Positions 23,842-29,362 of a stretch of DNA of 38,195 nt are shown here, one piece after another. Position 1 is the first letter of the stretch, and every line of letters begins with the position of its first letter. Position numbers and translations under genes: made by a program. The notes beneath the pieces were generated by a model. The model ran no database searches. It worked only from the letters and a program-made list of their open reading frames with translations, and was not told the DNA's origin. The stretch is from a virus: the IMG/VR virus record IMGVR_UViG_3300027734_000152, positions 1 through 38,195 of that record. One strand, written 5' to 3'.

Positions 23842-23870
23842 ATAATAGATGACGCGGGGTGCGCGGGCAA
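23842..23870 (-). promoter_or_regulatory. Candidate late promoter, possibly giving a leaderless terminase mRNA
   Basis: On the minus strand TTGCCC (23870-23865), a 17-base spacer and TATTAT (23847-23842) make a good sigma-70-type promoter. The expected start point, about 7 bases on, is the A of the terminase small subunit ATG at 23835, and no ribosome binding site is present in TATTATGGCACCATG. Confidence 0.5.
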
Positions 23871-23936
23871 GGCTGCACTAAACTGTGTTGCCATTTTATA
23901 AAAAAAATTTTCAAAAATTGTTTGCGGACGGTGCCC

Positions 23937-24490
23937 GTGACAGTCACCGGCGCGCCGGCCCCCACCCCCCCCACCCGCACGCGCGGGCAGACGCGCACAG
24001 CCGCACGCGCACGCGCAGGCGCGCGGTCATTTGCCCGGTTGGGCGATTTGGGCATGACAATTTCAATCGCCTGGCGCGCTAGCTTGCGCGGTCGTTTGTT
24101 GGCATGGGCGTCTTAGGTTTCGCGTTTCGGTTGGCACATCACGGACGTGATTGCGTGACAATGTGACAATCCATGCGAACCTGGCGCGGACCTGGTGTTT
24201 TTGGGCGTTTTTAGGCAATCGCCATGACAATGGTTTTTGCCTGCAATGCCATAGGGTTACGCCATTTTAGGCGAATTGTCACGAAGGTGAGCAGTTCACC
24301 CCAGAACGGCGGGCGGCGTGGGGGCACCGCGCGCCAGCGTCACAGCGTATTAGCTATATAATACACCTATATTTAATTATCAGGAAACTATAAAACACTA
24401 CCTAAACAGCCCAGAAGTCTCATATCCCCTTGATATCGCGCGCGCATTCAGCCCCAAATCTTAGGCGCTTTGCCAAGCTCCCATGACAAT
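23937..24490. repeat. Family of TGACAAT boxes
   Basis: Copies: CATGACAAT at 24053-24061; GTGACAAT twice in tandem at 24155-24162 and 24163-24170; CATGACAAT at 24223-24231; the inverse ATTGTCAC at 24275-24282; CATGACAAT at 24482-24490. The copies at 24222-24232 and 24481-24491 are identical over 11 bases (CCATGACAATG). A related GTGACAGTCAC lies at 23937-23947. The boxes are confined to the divergent region and could be operator or replication iteron sites. Confidence 0.65.
23959..23976 (-). other. G-run with G-quadruplex potential
   Basis: The plus strand reads C5-A-C8-A-C3, so the minus strand is GGGTGGGGGGGGTGGGGG, which holds four or more runs of three G with one-base loops. It lies 124-141 bases upstream of the terminase start and beside an A-tract and a 12-bp palindrome. 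Confidence 0.5.
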
Positions 24491-24553
24491 GCACCGCCTA
24501 AACAGCCAAAACCAAGCTAACATTACAAATTCGTAAGGATGCAGAAAAATGTG

Positions 24554-24581
24554 TTGCATGGTTGGCCGGCGTTGATATGAT
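24554..24581 (+). promoter_or_regulatory. Candidate early rightward promoter
   Basis: TTGCAT (24554-24559), a 16-base spacer and TATGAT (24576-24581) fit a sigma-70-type promoter, with the expected start point near 24588, 22 bases before the first early gene. It is the best match I found in front of the rightward arm. Confidence 0.5.
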
Positions 24582-24590
24582 GGGCGCATC

Positions 24591-24601
24591 AACAACGAAG
24601 G
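24591..24601 (+). repeat. Early-gene leader motif, copy 1
   Basis: AACAACGAAGGTACATGAC before the first early gene; shares ACGAAGGTACA with copy 5. Confidence 0.5.
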
Positions 24602-24609
24602 TACATGAC

Positions 24610-24846
24610 ATGCACATCAACGTTAAGCCGCGCGACGCCGCGCAAACATACATCACAGACGCCGACGCTATTCAGCACCTCTGGATATACGCCTGCTACG
24701 CTAAGGCATGGCAGGACGTTCATTTCGGACGCGACATGCGCGACATGCGCCGCGTCGATGACGCTATCAAATCAAAAGACGCTACGGCCTTCCGCGCCTC
24801 CAAGCGCAAGGGTTACTGGCGCGTAGAATTGGCAAAGGGAGTCTAA
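24610..24846 (+). CDS. Early small protein of unknown function (78 aa)
   Basis: The product MHINVKPRDAAQTYITDADA, IQHLWIYACYAKAWQDVHFG, RDMRDMRRVDDAIKSKDATA contains a central aromatic and hydrophobic helix followed by a strongly charged, basic end KRKGYWRVELAKGV. No family is recognised. The ATG at 24610 is chosen for its GAAGG ribosome binding site 8 bases before; a start at 24562 would lie upstream of the likely transcript start. As first gene after the early promoter it may be a host-takeover protein, by analogy with other phages. Confidence 0.6.
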   Translation: MHINVKPRDAAQTYITDADAIQHLWIYACYAKAWQDVHFGRDMRDMRRVDDAIKSKDATAFRASKRKGYWRVELAKGV

Positions 24847-24850
24847 CGCC

Positions 24851-24916
24851 ATGATCAAAGATGCACTCGCCATGCTGGCGCTTTTCGCCTGTCTTGCCAT
24901 TCTCGCTATCATCTGA
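24851..24916 (+). CDS. 21-residue hydrophobic membrane peptide
   Basis: MIKDALAMLALFACLAILAI is a single predicted membrane helix. It starts 4 bases after the preceding stop, with AAAGGGAG upstream (9-base gap), and ends before the next leader motif. Length and composition are close to those of a second 21-residue peptide at 27517-27582. Too short to recognise; real translation needs proof. Confidence 0.45.
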   Translation: MIKDALAMLALFACLAILAII

Positions 24917-24934
24917 CACCACACCACACAATCC

Positions 24935-24948
24935 ACTAAACGACAGGG
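24935..24948 (+). repeat. Early-gene leader motif, copy 2
   Basis: ACTAAACGACAGGG, in the context CACAATCCACTAAACGACAG, precedes the gene at 24956. Copy 3 has nearly the same 5' context. Confidence 0.65.
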
Positions 24949-24955
24949 AAAAACA

Positions 24956-25186
24956 ATGCAGCACATTGAAAAGAGCCGTTTCCGCAAAGGGGAATATCAC
25001 GCTGTGGCGGGACACAAGAGCCGCGGCACATGGGGCTTTCGGGTTTTCAAGCTGGGGTATTGGCTTGCGGTTCCCCTTCTACCCGCTAGCCGCGAGGTGG
25101 ACTCAGCGGGGCCTCAATTCCGCGCCTACACCCTGAAAGAACTAGATGCCAAACTGGCGGCTTTCGCCGCAACAGGCAACGCATAA
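24956..25186 (+). CDS. Early small basic protein of unknown function (76 aa)
   Basis: The product MQHIEKSRFRKGEYHAVAGH, KSRGTWGFRVFKLGYWLAVP, LLPASREVDSAGPQF ends YTLKELDAKLAAFAATGNA, a short amphipathic helix. The centre is beta-like and aromatic (W26, F28, F31, Y35, W36). It is basic overall. No family is recognised. A leader motif with AGGG lies 8 bases upstream. Size and place suggest an early accessory protein. Confidence 0.6.
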   Translation: MQHIEKSRFRKGEYHAVAGHKSRGTWGFRVFKLGYWLAVPLLPASREVDSAGPQFRAYTLKELDAKLAAFAATGNA

Positions 25187-25218
25187 CGACTCGCAACTGA
25201 GAGAAAGGAAACGACATC

Positions 25219-25494
25219 ATGACCACATACACCATCATCGAAAGCAACAGCGGCCTCGTTTGGGGCACCGCCACCGCCGACACCATCACGGACGCATGCC
25301 GCATGATCGACGCAGATTTCGGTGACCATGATTTTGCGTATGAGGATGTTGGCCGCAGCGTGATCCACAGCGGCCAGGATCACTATGTGGTGTACGCTGA
25401 TGACACGGGCATCGATTACACGGCAGACGATCATGAGGCTGTGCGCGCGCTGCCAATCGCCGGCTATGTCACGCGCAGCATCGACAACTTCTAA
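25219..25494 (+). CDS. Very acidic early protein without lysine (91 aa)
   Basis: The product MTTYTIIESNSGLVWGTATA, DTITDACRMIDADFGDHDFA has 14 D and 3 E against 4 R and no K, a net charge near -13. Predicted as alternating strands and helices. No family is recognised. Small, highly acidic early phage proteins are sometimes DNA mimics that block restriction enzymes or other DNA-binding proteins; that is a hypothesis here. AAAGGAAACG lies upstream as ribosome binding site. Confidence 0.65.
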   Translation: MTTYTIIESNSGLVWGTATADTITDACRMIDADFGDHDFAYEDVGRSVIHSGQDHYVVYADDTGIDYTADDHEAVRALPIAGYVTRSIDNF

Positions 25495-25505
25495 CCCCAC
25501 AATCA

Positions 25506-25518
25506 ACTAAACGAAGGG
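25506..25518 (+). repeat. Early-gene leader motif, copy 3
   Basis: ACTAAACGAAGGG in the context CACAATCAACTAAACGAAGG precedes the gene at 25527. Confidence 0.65.
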
Positions 25519-25526
25519 ACACTATC

Positions 25527-25727
25527 ATGACGACCACCTACAACATCCGGGCGCTGTATCGCGCCGCCATTCGCGCCGATAACGATTGGCAAGCGGCCCT
25601 TGATCGTGCCGGCATTAGTCGCGGGTCAGAATGCTCCGGCAAGGGATATTTCGCGGAATTGTTCGCGGCCAAGGTCGCCGCATATGATGCATTCCGCATC
25701 GCCGCCTTTCCGCACGCCAGCCGCTAA
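25527..25727 (+). CDS. Early small helical protein (66 aa)
   Basis: The product MTTTYNIRALYRAAIRADND, WQAALDRAGISRGSECSGKG is mainly helical, with a basic first helix and an alanine-rich last one (YFAELFAAKVAAYDAFRIAA). No family is recognised. It starts with MTT-Y like the gene before it, which may show a shared origin of the 5' ends (leader plus first codons). Leader copy 3 gives a ribosome binding site 8 bases before the ATG. Confidence 0.6.
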   Translation: MTTTYNIRALYRAAIRADNDWQAALDRAGISRGSECSGKGYFAELFAAKVAAYDAFRIAAFPHASR

Positions 25728-25729
25728 AC

Positions 25730-25742
25730 ATTAAACGACAGG
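25730..25742 (+). repeat. Early-gene leader motif, copy 4
   Basis: ATTAAACGACAGG, followed by AAACGATATCATG, precedes the gene at 25753; copy 2 has the same TAAACGACAGG core. Confidence 0.65.
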
Positions 25743-25752
25743 AAACGATATC

Positions 25753-25968
25753 ATGAGCCAAGCCAACACAACCAACATGCTGCACTATCTTGTCGCCGGC
25801 GACCGTCTCTGGAACGGTATTATCGTCACGGCGCCGCTTGCGGCCGCCTACAATCGATTAACAGACAAGATTGCCGCTTACGACCGCGCCGGCCGCAAGG
25901 CGCCGGAAAACATCCTAAACGGCCGTCACAATCTGCTGAATGGCCATTACAATTGGAACCATAAGTAA
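25753..25968 (+). CDS. Early small protein of unknown function (71 aa)
   Basis: The product MSQANTTNMLHYLVAGDRLW, NGIIVTAPLAAAYNRLTDKI, AAYDRAGRKAPENILNGRHN is helical in its centre and ends LLNGHYNWNHK, an unusual N/H-rich tail with two NGxxN-like repeats. No family is recognised. Leader copy 4 lies upstream and two tandem hairpins lie just downstream. Confidence 0.6.
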   Translation: MSQANTTNMLHYLVAGDRLWNGIIVTAPLAAAYNRLTDKIAAYDRAGRKAPENILNGRHNLLNGHYNWNHK

Positions 25969-25975
25969 GGTCGAA

Positions 25976-26016
25976 ACGCGCACCGTGTGCGCGTCATTGT
26001 CGGGCGGCTCCCGACA
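25976..26016 (+). other. Two tandem hairpins between early genes
   Basis: First hairpin: ACGCGCAC / GTGCGCGT, 8 bp, 3-base loop (25976-25994). Second: TGTCGGG / CCCGACA, 7 bp, 5-base loop (25998-26016). Both stems are perfect. No T-run follows, so a role in RNA processing, pausing or mRNA stability is likelier than termination. Confidence 0.6.
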
Positions 26017-26033
26017 GTCTGATGAGACAAGCC

Positions 26034-26045
26034 GATAAACGAAGG
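26034..26045 (+). repeat. Early-gene leader motif, copy 5
   Basis: GATAAACGAAGG followed by TACA precedes the cysteine-rich protein gene at 26055. Confidence 0.6.
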
Positions 26046-26054
26046 TACAATCCC

Positions 26055-26735
26055 ATGATCTCCCATCACATCCAATTTACCCGCACCAGCCGCAACGCCA
26101 AGACTGGGCCAATCCCTGTCACCACTACATCTGAGGAAAGCTGCCCGCATGCATGCCCACTGAAAGGCAATGGCTGTTATGCCGAAGGCGGGCCGCTTGC
26201 CATCCTCTGGCGCAATGTGACGGAGCGCAAGGCAGGGCTGGCATGGGATGCGGCAATGGATGAAATCCGCAAGTTGCCCAAGGGGACTCTCTGGCGCCAT
26301 AACCAGGCCGGAGATCTTCCAGGCATCGGCGACGCGATCGATCGCGAGGCCATGGGCGGCCTTGTGCGCGCCAACCGCGGCAAACGCGGCTATACCTACA
26401 CTCACAAGCCGATGGACGCTGACAACGCCGCTGCCGTTGTTGACGCAATCGGGCAGGGATTTGCCGTCAATTTGTCAGCCAATGATCTGGCGCATGCCGA
26501 CGAACTAGCCGCGCTCAATATCGCGCCTGTTGTTGTTGTGCTGCCTGCCGATGCAACGCGCGCCACTGTGACGCCAAGCGGACGCAAGATCGCGATCTGC
26601 CCTGCCACTATCAGCGACAACGTCACATGCGCCACATGCGGCTTGTGCGCCCTGACAGGCCGCAAGTCGATTATCGGCTTTCCGGCGCATGGCGCCAGCA
26701 AGCGCAAGGCATCCGCCGTTGCAATGGCATCCTGA
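26055..26735 (+). CDS. Cysteine-rich conserved phage protein (DUF7227-like, 226 aa)
   Basis: The protein MISHHIQFTRTSRNAKTGPI has two cysteine clusters: C30-x3-C34-x6-C41 (ESCPHACPLKGNGCYAE) and C182-x9-C192-x2-C195-x2-C198 (ICPATISDNVTCATCGLCAL). Between them lie LWRHNQAGDLPG, YTYTHKP and VNLSANDLAHADELAALNIA, giving an alpha/beta barrel impression. From memory this matches a phage family called DUF7227, and it also recalls the gp37-like DUF5131 proteins with iron-sulfur-type cysteines. A metal or Fe-S cluster is likely; the reaction is unknown. The ATG at 26055 is set by the leader motif. Confidence 0.8.
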   Translation: MISHHIQFTRTSRNAKTGPIPVTTTSEESCPHACPLKGNGCYAEGGPLAILWRNVTERKAGLAWDAAMDEIRKLPKGTLWRHNQAGDLPGIGDAIDREAMGGLVRANRGKRGYTYTHKPMDADNAAAVVDAIGQGFAVNLSANDLAHADELAALNIAPVVVVLPADATRATVTPSGRKIAICPATISDNVTCATCGLCALTGRKSIIGFPAHGASKRKASAVAMAS

Positions 26736-26745
26736 GCCGCCATAG

Positions 26746-26769
26746 GGCCAGCCGTCACGGCGGCTGGCC
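26746..26769 (+). other. Hairpin after the cysteine-rich protein gene
   Basis: GGCCAGCCG / CGGCTGGCC form a perfect 9-bp stem with a 6-base loop, 11 bases after the stop. No T-run follows, so termination is doubtful; it may protect the 3' end or attenuate transcription. Confidence 0.55.
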
Positions 26770-26808
26770 ATATGGCCGCTCAATGGCCAGATAAGGGAGA
26801 AATGAACT

Positions 26809-27024
26809 ATGACAGCCGAACAAATAGCCGCGGACGCTATCGCCCGTCACGGCGCCATCGAGGCCGCGCGCCTCTACCGCGAGTCCGAGGCGGCCCATTA
26901 CAGTGAAGCGCAATGGTGCGACAGCGCCAGTGATGAGCGGCGCAAGCTCGAGCTTGCAGAGAGTTATGGGCGCATTGCAGACTTGATCGAGCAACAGACA
27001 ACCAACCAGGAGCAAGACCAATGA
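26809..27024 (+). CDS. Small helical protein (71 aa)
   Basis: The product MTAEQIAADAIARHGAIEAA, RLYRESEAAHYSEAQWCDSA, SDERRKLELAESYGRIADLI, EQQTTNQEQDQ is entirely helical and charged, with a coiled-coil look. No family is recognised. AAGGGAG lies upstream. The stop overlaps the next start as ATGA. Confidence 0.65.
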   Translation: MTAEQIAADAIARHGAIEAARLYRESEAAHYSEAQWCDSASDERRKLELAESYGRIADLIEQQTTNQEQDQ

Positions 27025-27326
27025 ACGAGAAAACACCGATTGTATTTGGCCCGTCACCCGGACAAGCCGCTTATGCCGCATGGTGCGATGAATTCGGCCA
27101 CAAGGAAGATCCGTGGCATGAATTGACCGTCACCACGCAAGATGCATGGGAGGAGATTGCGGAGCGTGTATCAACGGACACAGTGATCTTGCCGGTGAAC
27201 GGCTTTGAAGTGACCGTCCGGACGCGCAACGGCACGCTAACCTTTGCATGGGTAGGCCAAGCGGATCACCAAATGCACAGTATGATGATGACCGCAATAA
27301 GCCGCGCGGCAACGGGGGAGGCTTGA
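27021..27326 (+). CDS. Small alpha/beta protein of unknown function (101 aa)
   Basis: The product MNEKTPIVFGPSPGQAAYAA, WCDEFGHKEDPWHELTVTTQ, DAWEEIAERV has a helical, tryptophan-rich first half and a beta second half (VILPVNGFEVTVRTRNGTLT). The first half resembles short phage proteins with AYAAWxxxxG-type helices, but I cannot name a family. Ribosome binding site AGGAG. Coupled to both neighbours. Confidence 0.65.
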   Translation: MNEKTPIVFGPSPGQAAYAAWCDEFGHKEDPWHELTVTTQDAWEEIAERVSTDTVILPVNGFEVTVRTRNGTLTFAWVGQADHQMHSMMMTAISRAATGEA

Positions 27327-27329
27327 ACC

Positions 27330-27515
27330 ATGAAACTGAACGACCGTAACTACCTACGCACGCTGCCCACGCTGGCGCTGCTAGACGCGGCAAGACATGA
27401 CAGCGAACTAGCTTTGGTGCTGGCTGAACGGCTAGCGGAGGCCCAAGCCGACATAGGGCGGCTCTGGCGCCAATATGATGCTATTCAGGGCGCCCTTGAT
27501 GACGCTGGCGCATAG
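27330..27515 (+). CDS. Small helical protein (61 aa)
   Basis: The product MKLNDRNYLRTLPTLALLDA, ARHDSELALVLAERLAEAQA, DIGRLWRQYDAIQGALDDAG is an alpha-helical, leucine-rich coiled-coil-like protein. A GGAGG ribosome binding site lies inside the end of the previous gene. No family is recognised; the small early genes around it are similar in kind. Confidence 0.65.
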   Translation: MKLNDRNYLRTLPTLALLDAARHDSELALVLAERLAEAQADIGRLWRQYDAIQGALDDAGA

Positions 27516-27516
27516 C

Positions 27517-27582
27517 ATGGCCGGGCTTTTGATCGCGCTGGCGCTGTTGGCGCTGGCCCTACTGATAGAGGATGACAGATAA
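27517..27582 (+). CDS. 21-residue single-helix membrane peptide
   Basis: MAGLLIALALLALALLIEDD plus R is almost pure leucine/alanine with a charged C-terminal end, so one membrane helix with its tail in the cytoplasm or periplasm. It begins 1 base after the previous stop, and its TAA shares an A with the ATG of the next gene (TAATG). This tight coupling supports real translation. It matches the 21-residue peptide at 24851-24916 in length and nature. Confidence 0.6.
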   Translation: MAGLLIALALLALALLIEDDR

Positions 27583-27791
27583 TGCAAAGCACATCACCGC
27601 GCTTAGAGCACGATATCTTGCAGGACGCCGCTGCGGCGCTTGCAGAGCACGACAGGCTCTACAGCGCCACCCGCGCCTTGGACGCGCGCATTGAGGCCCT
27701 GTGCCGCGAATATGGGGATGCAAAACGGATGTATGGATACGCACCGCATCACCTACGCCAGACCTGCACCGCACAGGGGCTGCTGGCATGA
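27582..27791 (+). CDS. Small helical protein (69 aa)
   Basis: The product MQSTSPRLEHDILQDAAAAL, AEHDRLYSATRALDARIEAL, CREYGDAKRMYGYAPHHLRQ is mostly a coiled coil. It overlaps the membrane-peptide gene as TAATG and the next gene as ATGA. No family is recognised. Confidence 0.6.
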   Translation: MQSTSPRLEHDILQDAAAALAEHDRLYSATRALDARIEALCREYGDAKRMYGYAPHHLRQTCTAQGLLA

Positions 27792-28213
27792 GCCGCCGTC
27801 CGATCATCCATGAACGCCGATTTTTTTGGCTGTACGATGACGGGCGCCGGGTGCCGATCGTTGCCAATGAACGCATACGGGCGCATCTGTCCCAGGTCGC
27901 ATCTGTAGAGGCGCGCATGGCCAAGGAGGAGGCGCCCAAAGGGCGCACCAACCACCCACCCAGGCCGCCAGGCACTGCGCCCACGCTGCCCGCAATCGGA
28001 CACCCTCACGATAGCCTAACACTAGGGGAGCTTGCCCACATGTACGGCTGGGGGAGCGTGTATCGTTTCAGCGAGGCCCTACGCAAACACCGCCGGCCCG
28101 TCTATGATCAGGCCCGCGCTAATGGTAACGCCAAGTCAGCCGCCAACCTAACGCCGCCGGTTGCAACAGACAGTTTGACGTGCCATACAACCCACCCAAA
28201 CAAAGGACAGTGA
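27788..28213 (+). CDS. Basic protein with a possible C-terminal DNA-binding domain (141 aa)
   Basis: The protein MSRRPIIHERRFFWLYDDGR, RVPIVANERIRAHLSQVASV is basic, has a proline-rich linker (RTNHPPRPPGTAPTLP) and then a helical segment LTLGELAHMYGWGSVYRFSE, ALRKHRRPVYDQARANG that resembles a helix-turn-helix (the LxLGELAxxYxxxxVYRxxxALRKH pattern). A regulatory or DNA-binding role is possible. The start at 27788 overlaps the previous stop as ATGA. Function unproven. Confidence 0.6.
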   Translation: MSRRPIIHERRFFWLYDDGRRVPIVANERIRAHLSQVASVEARMAKEEAPKGRTNHPPRPPGTAPTLPAIGHPHDSLTLGELAHMYGWGSVYRFSEALRKHRRPVYDQARANGNAKSAANLTPPVATDSLTCHTTHPNKGQ

Positions 28214-28216
28214 ACG

Positions 28217-29347
28217 ATGCAACACAGTAGGATCGTTGGCGGATCAACCGCCAAGCGCGTCATCGCCTGCCCAGGCAGCGTGGCGCTGGTGGACAAGATG
28301 CCACCGCAGCCCAGCAGCAGCTACGCCAACGAAGGCACCTTGCTGCACGACACCATCGCGGACGTGCTGGACAAGCACTGCCCGCCGGAAACCTATCTGG
28401 GGCGCACCCATGAGGGCATTACGCTGGATGAAGACCTGATCGCGCGCAAGCTGCGCCCGGCGCTGGCCGCGCTGGATGAGATCGATCCAGAGGGAAGGAT
28501 GGAGTATGCGGTCGAAAGCCGGGTGGGGTTTGGCGATTATCTGCCTGACGTTTTTGGTAGTACTGATTTTCTGGGCCGCCTTGGCAATCGCGCTGTCGTG
28601 CTGGATTGGAAGTTCGGCGATGGAATTCCTGTTGGGGCTGAGGAAAACGCCCAGCTGATGTTCTACGCCGCCGCCGCCATGCGGACGGACGCCACAAAGT
28701 GGGTGTTTGAGGGCGCGGAGGATGTCGAACTGATCATCGTGCAGCCGCCCAGCGTCAAGCGGTGGATGACCACGGTCGAACGGATCAAGGCGTTCGAGGC
28801 TGACTTGAAGGCGGCTGTGACGCGCGCGTTGAAGCCTGACGCACCGTTGAAGGCCGGCGACCACTGCAAGTGGTGCGCTGCCAAGCCTGTCTGCCCGGTG
28901 ATGACCGGCGCTGTGGATCGCCTGCTGGCGACCAAGCTGGACGCGCTGCCGGTGGATCAGATCGCGCATTATCTGGATCAGGTGCCGCTGGTGGAGGACT
29001 TCATCTCTGGCTTGCAGGCGCTGGCCTTGCAGATGCTGAGTGAGGGCAAGCCGGTGGGCGACTGGAAGCTGGTGCCGAAGCGGGCGACCCGCCAGTGGGC
29101 TGATGAGGCCAAAACGGCAAATGCTTTGGTCTGTGAATTAGGTTTAGATCGCAGCGACGTGTACGTTGAGAAGATTATCTCACCAGCACAGGCTGAAACG
29201 CTGCTGAAAAAGATGAAGATCGAATTGCCGGCTGACCTGGTGGTCGCCGTCTCCAGTGGTAACACGTTAGCACCGGGGAATGACCCCCGGCCCGCAGTGT
29301 TGCAAATCGGCCACACGTTGAAAAAAGCGATGGCCAAAATCCAGTAA
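28217..29347 (+). CDS. DUF2800 PD-(D/E)XK nuclease with a probable Fe-S cluster (Cas4/AddB-like)
   Basis: The 376-residue protein begins HSRIVGGSTAKRVIACPGSV (C18) and has the nuclease core: EGTLLHDTIADVL (H44), DVFGSTDFLG (D117) and VVLDWKFGDG (D130, K132), then the downstream QLMFYAAAAM helix. Near the middle is CKWCAAKPVC (C217, C220, C226). One cysteine before and three after the nuclease core is the layout known for Fe-S nucleases of the Cas4 and AddB type. In phages this family (DUF2800) is encoded beside a ssDNA-binding-like protein and DNA polymerase, as here, and probably processes ends during replication or recombination. Confidence 0.88.
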   Translation: MQHSRIVGGSTAKRVIACPGSVALVDKMPPQPSSSYANEGTLLHDTIADVLDKHCPPETYLGRTHEGITLDEDLIARKLRPALAALDEIDPEGRMEYAVESRVGFGDYLPDVFGSTDFLGRLGNRAVVLDWKFGDGIPVGAEENAQLMFYAAAAMRTDATKWVFEGAEDVELIIVQPPSVKRWMTTVERIKAFEADLKAAVTRALKPDAPLKAGDHCKWCAAKPVCPVMTGAVDRLLATKLDALPVDQIAHYLDQVPLVEDFISGLQALALQMLSEGKPVGDWKLVPKRATRQWADEAKTANALVCELGLDRSDVYVEKIISPAQAETLLKKMKIELPADLVVAVSSGNTLAPGNDPRPAVLQIGHTLKKAMAKIQ

Positions 29348-29362
29348 GGAAAGGGTACGACA

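Larger units (their letters stand above)
23836..24609. other. Divergent non-coding control region between the late and early arms
   Basis: No convincing gene lies in these 774 bases; the open frames here have unlikely, arginine-rich or low-complexity products. Going rightwards it holds: the candidate late promoter; an A-tract stretch TATAAAAAAAATTTTC at 23897-23912; the inverted repeat GTGAC-A-GTCAC (23937-23947); the 12-bp palindrome CCGGCGCGCCGG (23947-23958); a C-run able to form a G-quadruplex on the minus strand; an alternating CG/CA stretch (about 23977-24026); several TGACAAT boxes; an AT-rich segment (about 24347-24398); and two copies of CCTAAACAGCC (24401-24411, 24497-24507). Both transcription arms begin here, so promoters, operators and possibly the replication origin are expected. 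Confidence 0.8.

Noticed and set aside
23947-23958. CCGGCGCGCCGG palindrome as an attachment site core
   Set aside because: No integrase or excisionase gene is present anywhere in the window.
24355-24362. TATATAAT as a -10 element of an early promoter
   Set aside because: No -35-like hexamer at 16-18 bases upstream (the sequence there is GC-rich) and no extended -10 TGn; it may simply be part of an AT-rich opening region.
23937-24490. TGACAAT repeats as a CRISPR array
   Set aside because: Repeats are only 8-11 bases, unevenly spaced and partly inverted, and no cas genes occur; the Cas4-like nuclease belongs to the phage DUF2800 family.
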